DNA of 64,000 nucleotides from Schistocephalus solidus (taxonomy: Eukaryota > Platyhelminthes > Cestoda > Diphyllobothriidea > Diphyllobothriidae). The stretch's first letter is position 1, and each line of letters starts with the position of its first letter. The notes under the pieces are model-generated. The model did not search any database. It saw only the letters and a program-made list of their open reading frames with translations, and was not told the DNA's origin. Positions 22,981-56,510 of the stretch are shown in pieces. The position numbers and the translations under genes are program-made. Location of the stretch: the NCBI GenBank assembly GCA_017591395.1, contig WEDG01004025.1:62001-126000 (forward strand), in the 5' to 3' direction.

Positions 22981-23962
22981 ATGAGCTCACAGCGGCATTC
23001 AAAGCGACCACGTCGTTACAGGGATGAGGACTCCTACTTGTGGGACGAGACACCTCCACTATCACCGGTAGGTAGCATGTTGAAAATATAAGTATGATTA
23101 GGAAGAACAATTAAATGCCGTCTCTGATACATCAGTTGAAACTCTGCCTTCCAGAAGGTGTCCTCAGCAAGCAGGTAAGACTGTCATCTTATGAGTATTC
23201 AGTTTTCTAGACGCATCGGTATCAAATTCCCAATCAGAATTTCAGGCAGAAGTGTTTCAACGTCTTAACATACTTGCGAAAAGGCTGATGCAACTGCAGG
23301 CAACACAACGTCGTATTTTATCAAAAATGCGAACGGCTGAGCTTACTCAACCGACAAGCAGTACAGCTCCAATTTAAATGGGTATTGCCATCCCCGTTAA
23401 TCCAGTCTCACAGCCGATAGCCATCCGTGCTGGTTTCAGAGACTTACACGAACGGCTGCTGAATCTCAATTTCCGCAGGAAACTGGTTAGTACCCGTCAA
23501 TTATGTACATTTTCAATTAGGAGTCATATTTATTCTGCCTCGGTGGCCGAAATACTGACGACTTCGTCAAGCGCATATTTTATGCGGTTTTCGATGATGC
23601 AATCGCCTTGGAACTGAATTTCCGAGGACGAAAAGGAAAAGATGGCTTATCTGGGTCCAAATTTAAGGAAGTTATTACAGGTGGGTTATAACATCTCCTG
23701 CTAATTTCAAACAATTTAGAGCTGTACGTTAGGTGGAATGGCGGCGGCCGTCTAAACCTGTATGAGTTGGAGGCCGCATTTGTAAGGTGCCTGAAAAGGT
23801 CCCTCGACGCCGCCGGCAAGAGGGTTCAAAGGGACGTCCCTGATTTACCCTTTTATGGTGAGTTGATTGCCTTTCATATTGCTTAACTGTCTTTTTGTAG
23901 AATGCCACCCAGGACTAGCCACCTCCACTCCAAACCCCCATATGGGGGGGGCTAACCCCTGA
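22981..23962 (+). CDS. Transposon partner protein, seven exons, intact
   Basis: Seven exons (22981-23067, 23102-23174, 23211-23360, 23406-23485, 23521-23680, 23720-23857, 23901-23962) join through GT-AG introns of 34, 36, 45, 35, 39 and 43 bp into 250 codons with no stop until TGA. The N-terminus is basic (SKRPRRYRDED). A coiled stretch (RLNILAKRLMQLQ) follows, then a conserved globular block (CLGGRNTDDFVKRIFYAVFD, LELNFRGRKGK) that resembles the DUF4806 family found beside transposases and in insect and cnidarian genomes. I infer a DNA-binding or accessory transposition role. That the frame stays open beside a broken transposase is unusual. The third intron removes a TAA at 23375, so that call matters. 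Confidence 0.65.
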
Positions 23963-24402
23963 AGAAACGTATTCCACAACCCCGTATTATTTATATTAAG
24001 TAGACTAATATCCATTATTGTACATATATTATTATAGACGTTTTATAATACACATTTTTTATATTTCCATCAACTGTGTGTTTACATTTTTTACAAGACG
24101 TTGAGAAAAGAGGAAAATGCGACTGTAGTGGCGTAAACGCGAGCTAAATAGGATGGGAAGTAATGGTTACGTTGTTGGCGGTCATGGTAAAGGATTACTA
24201 ATGGGCGTTCCGTATGTATTCGTTTTAAATGGGGTTACTGTAGGAAGTATCCGACCCCTTTTCGTCTATTTCGACAAATCTCGACATTTCGATATTTGGC
24301 ATATATCGACAGAGAGGACAAAGTCGATATACGGTGGACATAGGTATCTCGAAATGTGGATATCCGGGCGATATACGCCTGATATGAATTGCTATTAGGG
24401 TC

Positions 24403-24538
24403 GTAGGGATAACTTCCAGGGCGTGGTATAATCCGCGGTCCAGTTAGATTGTTCAAGCGAAGGATTCGTCCCACTCAGAAATGATATTTCCAAAGGGCAG
24501 ATAATACGCAGTCCAGTTAGATTGTGAAAGCGAAGGAT
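24403..24538. repeat. Spacer with host repeat
   Basis: Lies between the ends of two opposed transposon copies. GTCCAGTTAGATTGT..AAGCGAAGGAT occurs twice inside it. Its minus strand (ACTGCGTATTATCTGCCC, TTTGGAAATATC) matches 25503-25556 on the plus strand. Confidence 0.6.
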
Positions 24539-25251
24539 CCCTAATAGCAATTCATATCAGACGTATATTGTTCGGATATCCACATGTCGAGATACATATG
24601 TCCACCGTATGTCAACTTTGTCCGCTTTTCCGACATATGCCCAATATCGAAATGTCGATATTTGTCGAAATAGACGAAAAAGGGTCGGATACTTCCTACT
24701 TAACCCCCCATTTAAAACGAATACATACGGAACGCCCATTATTATTCGTTTACCGTGACCGCCAACAACGTAACCATTACTTCCCATCCTATTTAGCTCG
24801 CGTATACGCCACTAAAGTCACATTTTTCCCATTTTTCTCAACGTGTTGTACAAAATGTAAACACACAGTTGATGGAAATATAAAAAATGTGTATTATAAA
24901 ACGTCCATAATAATATATGTACAATAATGGATATTAGTCTACTTAATATAAACAATATGGGGTTGTGGAATACGTTCAATCAGGGGTTAGCCGGGTTGTC
25001 AAGATGGGGGTTTGGAGTGGAGGTGGCTAGTCCTGGGTGGCATTCTAAAAATAGACAGTTAAGCAATATGAAAGGAAATCAACTCAACATAAAAGGGTAA
25101 TTCAGGCACGTGCTTTTGAACCCTCTTGCCGGCGGCATCGAGGGACCTTTTCAGGCGCCTTACAAATGCGGCCTCCAACTCATAAAGGTTTAGACGGCCG
25201 CCGCCATTCCACCTTTACGTATATCAGTGCTATATATGCATGCTATTAGGG
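24539..25251 (-). mobile_element. CCCTAATA transposon, short deletion derivative
   Basis: A 713-bp element in inverted orientation. Read on the minus strand it starts with the family's left end (CCCTAATAGCATGCATATA, from 25251) for about 38 bp. It then jumps straight into the penultimate exon of the partner gene (the GGTGGAATGGCGGC block) and continues to the right end (GAATTGCTATTAGGG complement at 24539). It mirrors 23730-24402, so the two form a roughly 670-bp inverted repeat around a 136-bp spacer. It has no coding capacity and could move only if a transposase acted in trans. Flanks AT and AA do not match exactly. Confidence 0.8.
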
Positions 25252-26185
25252 AAAGAGTGGATTTCAATTTCCAAAGTTTCCACCTATAACAGTTTCATAT
25301 TTGTGAAATGTCTACCTGAACAGCATCGTAATTTTTCATTTGTAAATGTTGCTTTAAAGGTGTACAACATTGTCCATATACACGGGAAACTGTTATGAGC
25401 TCTAGATGACTTGCTTTTAAAACGGAACGCTCTTTGCGCTCACGAGGTTTTTAGTCTCTACCTTAGTGTAGAAGACACATCTGGCTGTAAAAACTGACAA
25501 ATGAACTGCGTATTATCTCCCCTTTGGAAATATCCTTTCTGAGTGAGACGAATTCTGTGAGTATACAATTCGAAAAGGATGATATTTGCTAACAAATGAG
25601 TACGAAGATATTATTTTCGAATTTTTTTCTATAAAATACATAAAATGCCGGATAAGGTTTTAAAAAGCTTGTGGTGACAAAAAACTTTTTTTATTCGGTT
25701 AAAAATAGCCCCGTAAAAAACGACACACAACCTTTGTAAAATTTTACCACAATTTACATTTTATTCACCGGGTGTTTTGTTCTCACTTGTACTGGCATGT
25801 ATTAGTTTGAGGATGGTATTCACTCTACATATAAGGATTGATGGATTCTTCCTTATCAAGCTCATGAGTATCATGTTTTACAACAGAAAACTATATTTCT
25901 TTTAAGTCAAAAGTTTGAAGCTAACTTTATATGCCACTTAATGACTGCAGGTTATGTACCTATTTTCAGCATCAAAAATCAATAAGAAAAATTCAGATGA
26001 ATAAATTTTTCATCGTTTTACATTGCCTGCGTTCGAAAAGGTCATTATTCAAAAACCAGCATTCTGAAATATATAGGGATTATGGCGTAACATAAGCAAT
26101 ATTACAATCATGCCTAAGTAAATGTTCGAATAAAAACCTATTTTAAAATTTTGATTTACATTTTAATCGAAGCATATTTGCCAGG
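25252..26185. other. AT-rich intergenic sequence
   Basis: No credible frame. 25503-25556 is the plus-strand relative of the spacer at 24446-24512. Part of this stretch may be the upstream half of repeat R2. Confidence 0.4.
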
Positions 26186-26189
26186 TTTT

Positions 26190-26510
26190 CATGTGAAGTA
26201 ATGATTTGATCCTCCCATCTTGCTTATATTGCATCACAACCATCATGTGTTATTTTGTAATTTACAAAGGGAAATCCAATAAAACATCATGATTTACACT
26301 AATGAACAGACACTTTAGGGGTTATCAGTGGTTATTTTATCGATCGACAACCAATCACAAGTCAAGGCACCATAACTGTCGCAGCATGGTTTCATGCATA
26401 TGAACATACTATGGAATACACTGTACGTGATCATGCCCCAAAATACTGCGATAGAATTCTATTTGGTCCAGTAGCTACAACCGTAGAACGTAAAAGTTGA
26501 CTTTTAGACA
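26190..26510. repeat. Dispersed repeat R2, copy 2
   Basis: Diverged direct copy of 1320-1690 (shared ATCATGTGTTATTT and TTTTATCG words and the terminal AAAGTTGACTTTT). Confidence 0.5.
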
Positions 26511-26832
26511 GCTACAGGCATATTCGTGTTTATTAAGGTGTGCGGAATTTCGGAGATAAGGCTATTTTTGTTTATTTCAAACAAAATGCAGCGATACACA
26601 GTAACTAGGGTAACTATTTCTAGGTTACTAGCCATTGTCAGACAGTCTCATAAAATCCCAGTTTTTTATGCAACTGTTTATTTGCTCCCGTTGGTTTTTT
26701 GCTTTTAACGTCTTAGTAAGTCCAATTCCCAAACTGCCGAGCTACGGGATCGGTGTCGTGTCGCTTTTCCTCGGGTTTATTAAATACGACAAAAATTTAA
26801 TTAGGCCTCATAAGGTACACTTACATGTGGCC

Positions 26833-27121
26833 CTATTTCAAACGGCCACAACCCAGTACGAAGAGCAAAATGCATCCAATGATAATTGCAAAAAACGCCT
26901 CGGTTTGCTGGTAGCCGGCCAGCATAAGAAAGGTATATATGATAGCCCACGGTGTTATCGAGTTCATAAAAGCAAGCACTTTCGTTCCACGGACCGCCGA
27001 ATGAAGTCTACCACCAATAATCCTCCTATTCATTGATGCAACAACGATTGAGGCCACAAAGGTGCGTAGAGCGTTGATTTTAATCAAGCCCTGATGCCGC
27101 TCTTGGGTGTTGTCAATCGCC
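26833..27121 (-). CDS. Terminal exon of an unidentified membrane protein
   Basis: On the minus strand a strong splice acceptor (TTTTTCTGTTTTCTAG) precedes an open exon of about 96 codons ending at TAG/TAA-type stop 26833. The peptide starts AIDNTQERHQGLIKINALRT. It has a basic stretch (MNRRIIGGRLHSAVRGTK) and then two hydrophobic segments (SITPWAIIYTFLMLAG and AFFAIIIGCILLFVLGC), so it would be a C-terminal pair of membrane helices. The pattern RGTKVLAFMNSITPWAIIYT faintly resembles the late helices of otopetrin-type channels, but I do not assign it. Upstream exons were not found. The neighbouring LINE at 27.3-28.6 kb may sit in its intron. Confidence 0.4.
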
Positions 27122-27289
27122 CTAGAAAACAGAAAAAGATTACAACGCACTCCTCCCTACCGCAACCACTTTGGATTTGTGGGCGAAAAGTATAGTCATA
27201 GCAAAATTGAAAAAAGCTATTAAGTATAGAGTTTAAGGCTTCAGGTTAGGAATTTGAGGGTCAAGATGAGGTTTATCTCCCTTTATCTT

Positions 27290-28560
27290 TTTGCCGTAGG
27301 TTGCGTAAACTCTCTCGTCGATTCCATTTGCAAAACGACATTTCCGTTCTGCCCTTGATTCACCGTATTTTTGAGCAGGCCAAGAGGCTAACCGAAGAAA
27401 AACGGCTAGCTGAAGAGGTCAAATATGTCGAAAAACCGTTCGTTAAATGTAGCGAAACTTTTTTCACGCGCAATTAGAACCCATAGTAAAACATGGCACC
27501 CCGTACTACTGGATTCCATTGGCAATCCTGTAGTTGATGACAAATTGACGGCTGATAGTTTTAACGTTTTCTTGTCCAGAACATTTATTGAAAATTCGAC
27601 CGCTCCCCGTCCGCCCATCCAGGTTTGGACCGGTGCCGTCCTCGAAACCATAACTTTTACCCTCTGGGACGTAACCGTAGCCATTCGACGTTTTCGTCAA
27701 TCTTATAGTCCTGGACCAGATGGCGTACCGATCAGTATTATAAAGGCGGATGCTAATGATATTTTCCCGTCACTTCTATGTAAGATATTTAATCTAGCTC
27801 TTGAAAGTGAAACCTTTCCCAGTGTATGGAAGGAATCGCATATTCTACCTATCCCCAAACGCGGCCAATCCACGTCATTTGACGATTTTAGGCCAATCAA
27901 CACACTGTCCGCAGCTTCAAAAATCCTGGAGACCTTGATCAAAGATAAGATGATGATGAGAATAACCTATTGAGTGCAGCCCAGCATGGGTTCCTCAAAA
28001 CTAGGTCTTGTGACACATGTCAGCTCTCTTTCTTTGATCATGTTCTACAATCTAGGGATAATGGCTTTGCACTTTACATAGTCTATTTCGATTTCACCAA
28101 GGCCTTCGATCGTGTTGACCATGCCCTTCTTCTCCTGAAACTCTCCTCTTTCGGTATATGTGGTAAACTTCTGAGCTTGATATCTTCTTACCTGAGCCTC
28201 GTACACAACATGTTAAGATCTCCAATGCTATCTCAAACTCGGCACGTGTGCGGAGTGGAGTTATTCAGGGTAGTGTGCTAGGCCCGCTTTTTATTTTTGT
28301 CTTTTTGTCAATGATTTGGCAGGTTTATTTCGAAATGGTAGGCCCTTTATGTATGCCGACGATTTAAAAGTTGCCTATCGATACAAGCCGGCAGATCGCG
28401 ACACCGTGCTTGATCTATTAAAAATGATCTCGAGGCGTTTGCCCAGTGGTGCTGCACATGGCGCCTTTCCCTTCTCTTGGCACAAATAAACTCTGTTATG
28501 GTTGTCGGTAATCATTGTTCATCTTATAAATACGATATAGTCACTGGCGTTACAGGATCG
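27290..28560 (+). mobile_element. LINE fragment with reverse transcriptase (plus strand)
   Basis: About 1.3 kb of a jockey/CR1-type non-LTR element. The pre-RT region (FEQAKRLTEEKRLAEEVKY) leads into the polymerase pieces. 27425-27973 has SYSPGPDGVP and WKESHILPIPK; 27970-28281 has AAQHGFLKTRSC and VYFDFTKAFDRVDHALLL; near 28345 a third frame has MYADDLKVAY, the catalytic YADD box. Frames are broken at least twice. It is a different family from the CR1 element at 13 kb. Confidence 0.85.
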
Positions 28561-28822
28561 TCATGTTCAATTGTTCAATTTTTCAGAATATGCCTTTAAA
28601 GACGGATCCGTTGGAACAACCATTGATATTCTTCGTTTCAGGAATGTAACAGTTAGATTCGGCTCGGTCATGTTTGCTGATAAAGCAGAACGAAATAGGC
28701 ACAGATTGTCCGGCCTTCTTTTCACGAAAATATTTATCGTTAATAATTGTAATCCGTCGTATCAGCGCTGTGGCCTTTTAACATTGACTTTATGGTTTTT
28801 ACGATCAAAATCAGCAAGACGA

Positions 28823-29100
28823 CGAGCTCGTGGCTCAATGGAAATAGCGTCAGACTTTTGATCAACAGGTCACGGCTTCGAGCCTTGGGTCGTGCAGCAG
28901 TACCCGAGGTTGGGTAAAACTAGCTGATGATGGCCAATGAGCCAGAAATGGCAGTTCCAGTCTCCCTTGTATTTGCTGGCAATTTGTATCTGTCTACACT
29001 AATAGCTGCTGTGTGGCTACTGGCGGAGCTCAAGCGTGAGCCCCAAGGCAGAACGGGATGGACGCGTTCCGGTAGCGATCAGTAATCTTTTATCATCGAA
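28823..29100 (+). repeat. tRNA-derived SINE
   Basis: The head GAGCTCGTGGCTCAATGG (A-box) and GGCTTCGAGCC (B-box) is followed by a body with TTGGGTAAAACTAGCTGATGATGGCC, the CCAGTCTCCCTTGTATTTG phrase and a GCTGTGTGGCTACTGGCGGAGCTC tail. The same body words occur in the other SINEs of this window. It is pol III-derived and non-coding. Confidence 0.7.
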
Positions 29101-29124
29101 TGTAAATATTCCCTATGCAAACCG

Positions 29125-29300
29125 GCAAGACAACGAGCCCGTTGCTCAGTGGTAAGAGCGTTGGGCTTCTGATCATTAGGTCAGGGGTTCGAACTTTGGG
29201 TGATGCAGCACCGCCAGGGATTGGGTATGGTGGGCTGGTGACGGCTTATAAGCGAGATATGGCCACTCAGTATTCCTATTCTTCGTGGATAGTGTTTTTC
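29125..29300 (+). repeat. tRNA-derived SINE
   Basis: The best-preserved head in the window: GAGCCCGTTGCTCAGTGG, then TAAGAGCG, and B-box GGGTTCGAACT (29185-29195). A short body with GGGATTGGGTATGG follows, and an ATA microsatellite (29319-29340) lies just downstream, as is common at SINE ends. Confidence 0.75.
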
Positions 29301-29719
29301 AAACTCCAGAGAACCGTTATAATAATAATAATAATAATAGTTGTATTTAATACCGGTTTACAGGCATTGTCAGATGAAATATTCAGTGGGTAGAGGCTAG
29401 CAGTGAAAAAAAACTCCTGAATATATATCATTATAAGTGTTTTTCCTATTTTCATGTAATTCAGGAGAAAAGACTGCCGCCTGTAAGGATGATAGCAATT
29501 CAGATCAGGGAAGGGCTAACACAATTGCAGTCTGTATGCAGTCTCTCTGTCTTTGCTAGGAACCGGGATTCTGCCTCAGGCAAGAAAGCATCCGTGTACG
29601 GTCACTCACTGTCTGCCGAAGAAGTTAACGGGTGCAGGCTGCAGAGACGGTGCCGTATCCCTCAAGGTAACACCTGGGATCGAGTTCAGATGCCGCGCAC
29701 TCCGTCGAACAGGAAAACA

Positions 29720-30130
29720 GATTCTACCGTGTCGGCGCCCAGAATTCTTGGAAACTGTTCTGAATGCAAAAACTAGTAATGGTAATCTTAAACAAAGAAT
29801 AACTCCATTGGACTTTTATATTATGGGGAAGTTTATTCCACATGGCCATGGCGTTTATCGAAAAGAACCGTCGATAATTAACTGTGCGAGCTAATGGAAG
29901 AAATAAAAAGACATTGCGATGACTGCTGCGCCGAGGATGGTCAAGCTGCCTCACAGTGATAAGGGGATTAAATGTACGATTATTCAAAAGCTTAAAAAGC
30001 AAAAATAGTCCCTTCTGCACTCGGCGAAACCATAAGGGATCAATGTTAACAAGCCAACAGCGTTCTTGATACGACAGATTACGGTGCTCCAACGATAAAT
30101 TTCTTTTCGTGAAGAAGTGTTGGACCGATT
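29720..30130 (-). mobile_element. LINE 3' end fragment
   Basis: Minus-strand frame 30092-29724 matches the C-terminal domain of LINE reverse transcriptases. RNLSYQERCWLVNIDPLWFR is followed by a QKGLFLLFKLLNN block and FFSINAMAMWNKLPHNI, the usual WN-LP motif, and then LFK. It may be a detached 3' end of the same type as the element at 27.3 kb, but in the opposite orientation. Confidence 0.7.
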
Positions 30131-30134
30131 CTAT

Positions 30135-31929
30135 TTTCTTCCGTTGAGTTGGCTATGCAAAAAGTTCAAGACTGTCTTCATCTAATTGAAAACTTGCATG
30201 TTCGTTTACTTCTAAATTGTCACGTTGGTAAGAGTGTGGTAAGAATGCTCCGTACCAGACTGACCAACGCGAAGGATTATCCCTTTAATTTATGAGCAGT
30301 CCCTTTTAAGGGTTCAGACACAGAAGGACTTGAGTGTTTTAATAACTCGCTCACTATAACGCTCTTCACCGTAATTGAAAGCAGCTAACAGAGGTAAACG
30401 TGTGCCATTCGTACCGAGAAGAGCAAGCTGTAAAACGAATGAGGAAATTTTCGGTGAAACCTGCTGAACCTTCAGTTGGACCTACCTTGCTTAGGTTGGA
30501 TATACCTGGCATCTGCGGCTCAAGAAGAATTTTCAAAGGCCAAAGCGATTGCAGCTAAGGGTTACGGTAATGGTGAACAATACCGGCGCTCTGCCATACG
30601 AAACCAGGCTGGCTGAAATTCATTTGTTTCCTTTGAATTAAAGATGACCGTATGGTGCTCTCATTCAGACCTACTGAATTTTTCGAGGCCGGCGTTTGTT
30701 CAACGGTTTAATAACTTCTTTGAACTGACTGTAATGGACCGTCTACGTGGTTGAATCTCTGAGCAAAAGAGGGAGCTGGCATGTACGGTCATCAGATGGG
30801 ACGCCTTCTCTCAAATTTTCTTTGGATAGTAGAACAGACACCCTGCTGTTGTTGTGTTTTCAAACAGTCCTTAGGCATTGAATATAGACTTATTACTCAT
30901 TTTTCAAGAACCTCCCATAAAGATAGTCGAGATAGTATCAGTAACGGCTGTTTCTGCCTGGTTCAAACGTGCCAATGATTTTCAACCTTCCAAAATTACT
31001 ACTTTAATAAATTATTCTCTTCCTTTTTAATGTATGAATAGGAAACTGAAAGGTAAAGGACTCATATCCTAATATGAATGGCTAAGTGTAATACTAGATT
31101 TTGCTTTACAGGAGCAATTTGATGGGGTTGACTGTCGGAATAGAACAGGGGTCGAATTTCTTAAGAAGAAGATTAAACAGGTCATTTTCTTTCAGAAAGT
31201 ATGCTGATGGAACATGATGTTTAAATCCATGGTCATGAATATGGAGAGCGAAAATACCCATTAGATCAGCCTGAACGTTTGGAATACTTTGACGAGATGC
31301 TAAGGACAGGGGCGCTCACATCGTGTCGATGAAAATGGAGTTAGGAAATTCGCACCGCATAAGTCCAAGTTTGTCCATTATCATTAAATCAGCACATAAA
31401 ATCTCCATTATCTATATATAAAGGTATTTTAATGTCTCTTTTAACAGGGAAAGAAGCCACCCTATAATGCATTTTTTTATCCGAAAATGTTTAAGGGGTA
31501 TTGGATCTTTGATAAATACATGGTACTAACTCTCATTAATACCCCGAGCAGTCAGATTCCGGACTCAAAAATGTTTGAGAAAATTCATAAGTTTATTTCG
31601 TATTCTGCGGGCATGAAAACGAGCCCGAAGATTCAGACTGATTTCACATGCGATGTCCACGAGCAACTCCAAATACTCAAGTGTACAAATTAAGCGCCAT
31701 GATAAGCTAGTCTCTTGTGGAAACGTATTAAAGCGTTATCCAACATCTAGGATATTAAAAGCTATCAACACCAAGGGCTCTGCGGCTTCGAGAAAATTTT
31801 ATTTTTAGGAATATTCAATGTTTGTAAAGTTGGTCATTGGGCTGAAAATACAGAGACAACCAATGTTTTCTGTCTAAGGGCGGTTGGAAACTTGCCCTGT
31901 TACCTTGTTCGTTCCATACTTCGCCAACC
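30135..31929. other. Region upstream of ICA1, no gene seen
   Basis: Gene-free by my reading. It should contain the promoter of the ICA1 gene that starts at 31930, but I see no clear TATA box or initiator near the start. Confidence 0.4.
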
Positions 31930-53801
<21,872 letters not shown>

Positions 53802-54400
53802 ACACCTGTACCATTGGACATTTCTAACTTCATGTTCCTTGTCATATCGTGTAACCGCCATAGAGCGGCACTTGTTTCTCAAGTCTGTGATCTATGATCT
53901 CGACACATTCCAGCTTTCTTTTTTTCGTTTTGGTGCTTTCTTTCCCCTCGCCATACTGTATGACCTGGTTCAGGCTTTATATACATCTGTTTTTTTTTCT
54001 TCGACTGTGGTGCTTCCCTTTGTCTGTCACTTGGCTTTGCCAGTATATTCTGTCCTCTTTTTTGGACGCATCTGCACCATGCGCACTTATTATATTGACT
54101 TGTGGCTCTTACGGCAGGTCAGTTGACTGGTGCAATTGAGCGAGAGCGAGAAAGAAGTCAACCATGGGGACTCCATCCACATCACACCCAGGGCATGTCC
54201 ATCACTTTAAACAATCTGAAACGCTAAAATTCGTGGCTTGGAAGGTTGTCATTTGCCGAGATGACTTATGCCTCCTCTTTGGACGTAGAGTCAGACGATA
54301 AGTGGCTACTTTTGGAATGTGGTATCTATAGCACTCGCGCAAAGCTGACATCCGAGCGACTTCTCTCGTTTCGTAAAGACCTGATGTGTCGTGCGCGGAC
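53802..54400. other. ICA1 3' flank
   Basis: Pyrimidine-rich frames at 53794-54139 look random. I find no clear AATAAA within 600 bp of the stop codon. Confidence 0.35.
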
Positions 54401-54404
54401 CGGG

Positions 54405-54970
54405 TCGTGTGTAGCACGCGTATTCTGACTGCTGAGCTCGGTTTGCGATGGCCCTCGATCCCGTCTCTGGTCTGGGCTCCTCGTGGGGTGAGGGAACAGC
54501 GGAGAGTGTGGTAGATGCCGCACAAGTTTATAAAAACAAATTCACGCACAAGTCACCGTTGCTGTGCCCACCCTGATGTGAGGCAGACAGCCGACATCGT
54601 CCGCAACAGTCGAACTCGTTTTATCTTCACGCATAAAACGGTATCATTAAAGTATATGGGAGAACACCTCCATGTTGCTAGTTAGTAAGTTTGTCCTCCA
54701 GGGGGACCGGGTTGTGTGTAGCACGCGTAGATTGACTGCTGAGCTCTGTTGGCCACTGCTCTCGATCGCACTTCCGGTCACCTTGACTTTGCCATGATAA
54801 CGGGCTCAGGCGGAGAAGAGGGAGAGAGTGCGATGACTGCAGCGCAAGTCTACTATCATCCCAAACTAATCCACGCGCTAGTCACCGTCTCTGCACCACC
54901 CTTCTGTGGAGCATACGGTGGACATCGTCGGACTACGACGGTCGAAATGTCGTGTAGTGTTGAATTTCAA
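54405..54970 (+). repeat. R4 repeat, two tandem partial copies
   Basis: 54410-54650 and 54700-54970 both start with a GTGTGTAGCACGCGTA then CTGACTGCTGAGCTC phrase and run through a purine-rich GGAGAGAGTG segment, CACGC.(C/A)(A/T)AGTCACCGT and GCATACGGTGGACATCGTC-like ends. They match the reverse complement of 37150-37320. Confidence 0.65.
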
Positions 54971-54974
54971 TAAT

Positions 54975-56490
54975 CTAACTGTAGACATGATCGTTTATTT
55001 GCCATCGCACAGCTGCTGCTAGTTTAGTCACGGGCAAGCCTTCTGATACCCTTATTCAGTGTACTAAGGATTGACTCAGCCTAGTGTGCGGTTAATTTTC
55101 GCCCAATTCTGCCTAATTGTCCCTCGCTAGCATTCCTCGTGAGCTTGTTCAGGACCAAACGGTTTCTCATTTCCCCTGTGCTCATCTGTTCATCGAAATA
55201 AAAATAAATGCGCGGAGTGGGCGATCTGCTTCAAAAATTACCGATGCACCGCAGCGTCAACCTTTTTTATATTCTGAATTTAACAGACTCAAAGATTACT
55301 TTTCTGCCGATCGTAGAGGCTCATATGCTTTGCAAAGCACTCCGAACTTTCCAATCGACTATGCTGTCTGCCTAAGTGTCTAAATATGTCCAGTCACGTG
55401 GACCTGATATCATCTGCTGATCAGTATTTATTAGATAAAGAATTGTGGAATTTTCACGTTTGGTGTCCATCGTTTACCGAGGGAGGCCGCAGAATCTGTT
55501 TCGGGCAGCTGAAGGCCTGAATGATGCCGAAACGCCTCAGTATCGAGCTTACCTCGGTTTCATTACATCCTGCTGGCGCGACTGTTGCCATGGCTTGCAC
55601 TTGCCTTGTAAGTGGATTGCAAGGCACTTCTGTGCCATGCTCCGTATTTGAAATCGGGCCTAGATTCTTTTCAATAGCCTTCCACCTTTTCGCGTACACT
55701 ACAGGACTTAGACCGCAGTCAGATGAATCCGCTCTCCTCGTATTAGTGAATGTTGACCAACTATATTTGACAAGTATTTGACAGTACCAGGTACTGCCTT
55801 CAACCAGCTGAGCGGAAAAGACCTCTTAGTAATTCCCAGTGCAGTTGTAGAAAGCCTTCTACAATCGGAGTTTGTGTGCACAGGTTAAAGCTCTCCATTA
55901 TATCGATTTTTTCTCTCCTGAGCTCTGATTAGCTGTCGTGCCCACCCAAGTCGTTCGAGAGCCCACACGAGCATGTGTACGCCGTTGCGTAGTCGGAGAG
56001 GATTTACGCCTCTACCGACGTCTATAGCCTGTCCGAATGAGGCTGATCGAAGTAGCAGTTCAAAAAAAAACGGTTGAACCTTGCTCCAATACATATTGCA
56101 AAGGAACAGGGTATCTGTCTCCATGAGAAGGTTTCTTGGTTGCGCACGTCGTAGTTTTTTACCCAGTCATGGTAGTCAAAGAAATTCATACCCAGGGAAA
56201 TGTGTTCATATTTATGGCCTTCATCTTCTCAGTGCGTCATTTACGCAGGCTTTTTCCTCAAGTTAAATGACCTTTCAGAAAGGTCGCAATCGGCTCAGAC
56301 TGCTATAATATAGCTCGTAGCCACCTACGTCATTGATAAGCTTGCTAAATCACTTTTCACCTCGGAATAGCTGAATCGGGCAGTGCATAGGTATGGATAA
56401 CTAAGCGCAAGTCCACCACGTCCTTTTTAGTCCAGGTCTCATTAGAAATACTTCATTCGGCGGCAGTTTCGGGCCGAAGGTACTGTAAGC
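54975..56490. other. Intergenic, no gene seen
   Basis: Several short frames (for example 55117-55383 and 55521-55781) have no recognised domain. An AATAAAAATAAATG word sits at 55196. Confidence 0.4.
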
Positions 56491-56510
56491 GAACACTATG
56501 AATCAGGCAG

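Larger units (their letters stand above)
20468..24402 (+). mobile_element. CCCTAATA two-gene DNA transposon
   Basis: A 3.9-kb element. Its left end starts CCCTAATAGCATGCATATA (20468) and its right end finishes GAATTGCTATTAGGG (24402), flanked on both sides by TC (GATC|CCC...GGG|TCGT), a plausible 2-bp target duplication. Ends share CCCTAATAGCA and then diverge. It carries a Tnp2-like transposase (20800-22801) and a seven-exon partner gene (22981-23962). The right subterminal region repeats CGATAT and TCGA-type words. The family matches CMC/CACTA-like transposons in its protein, but the terminus is CCCTAATA rather than CACTA. Confidence 0.8.
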
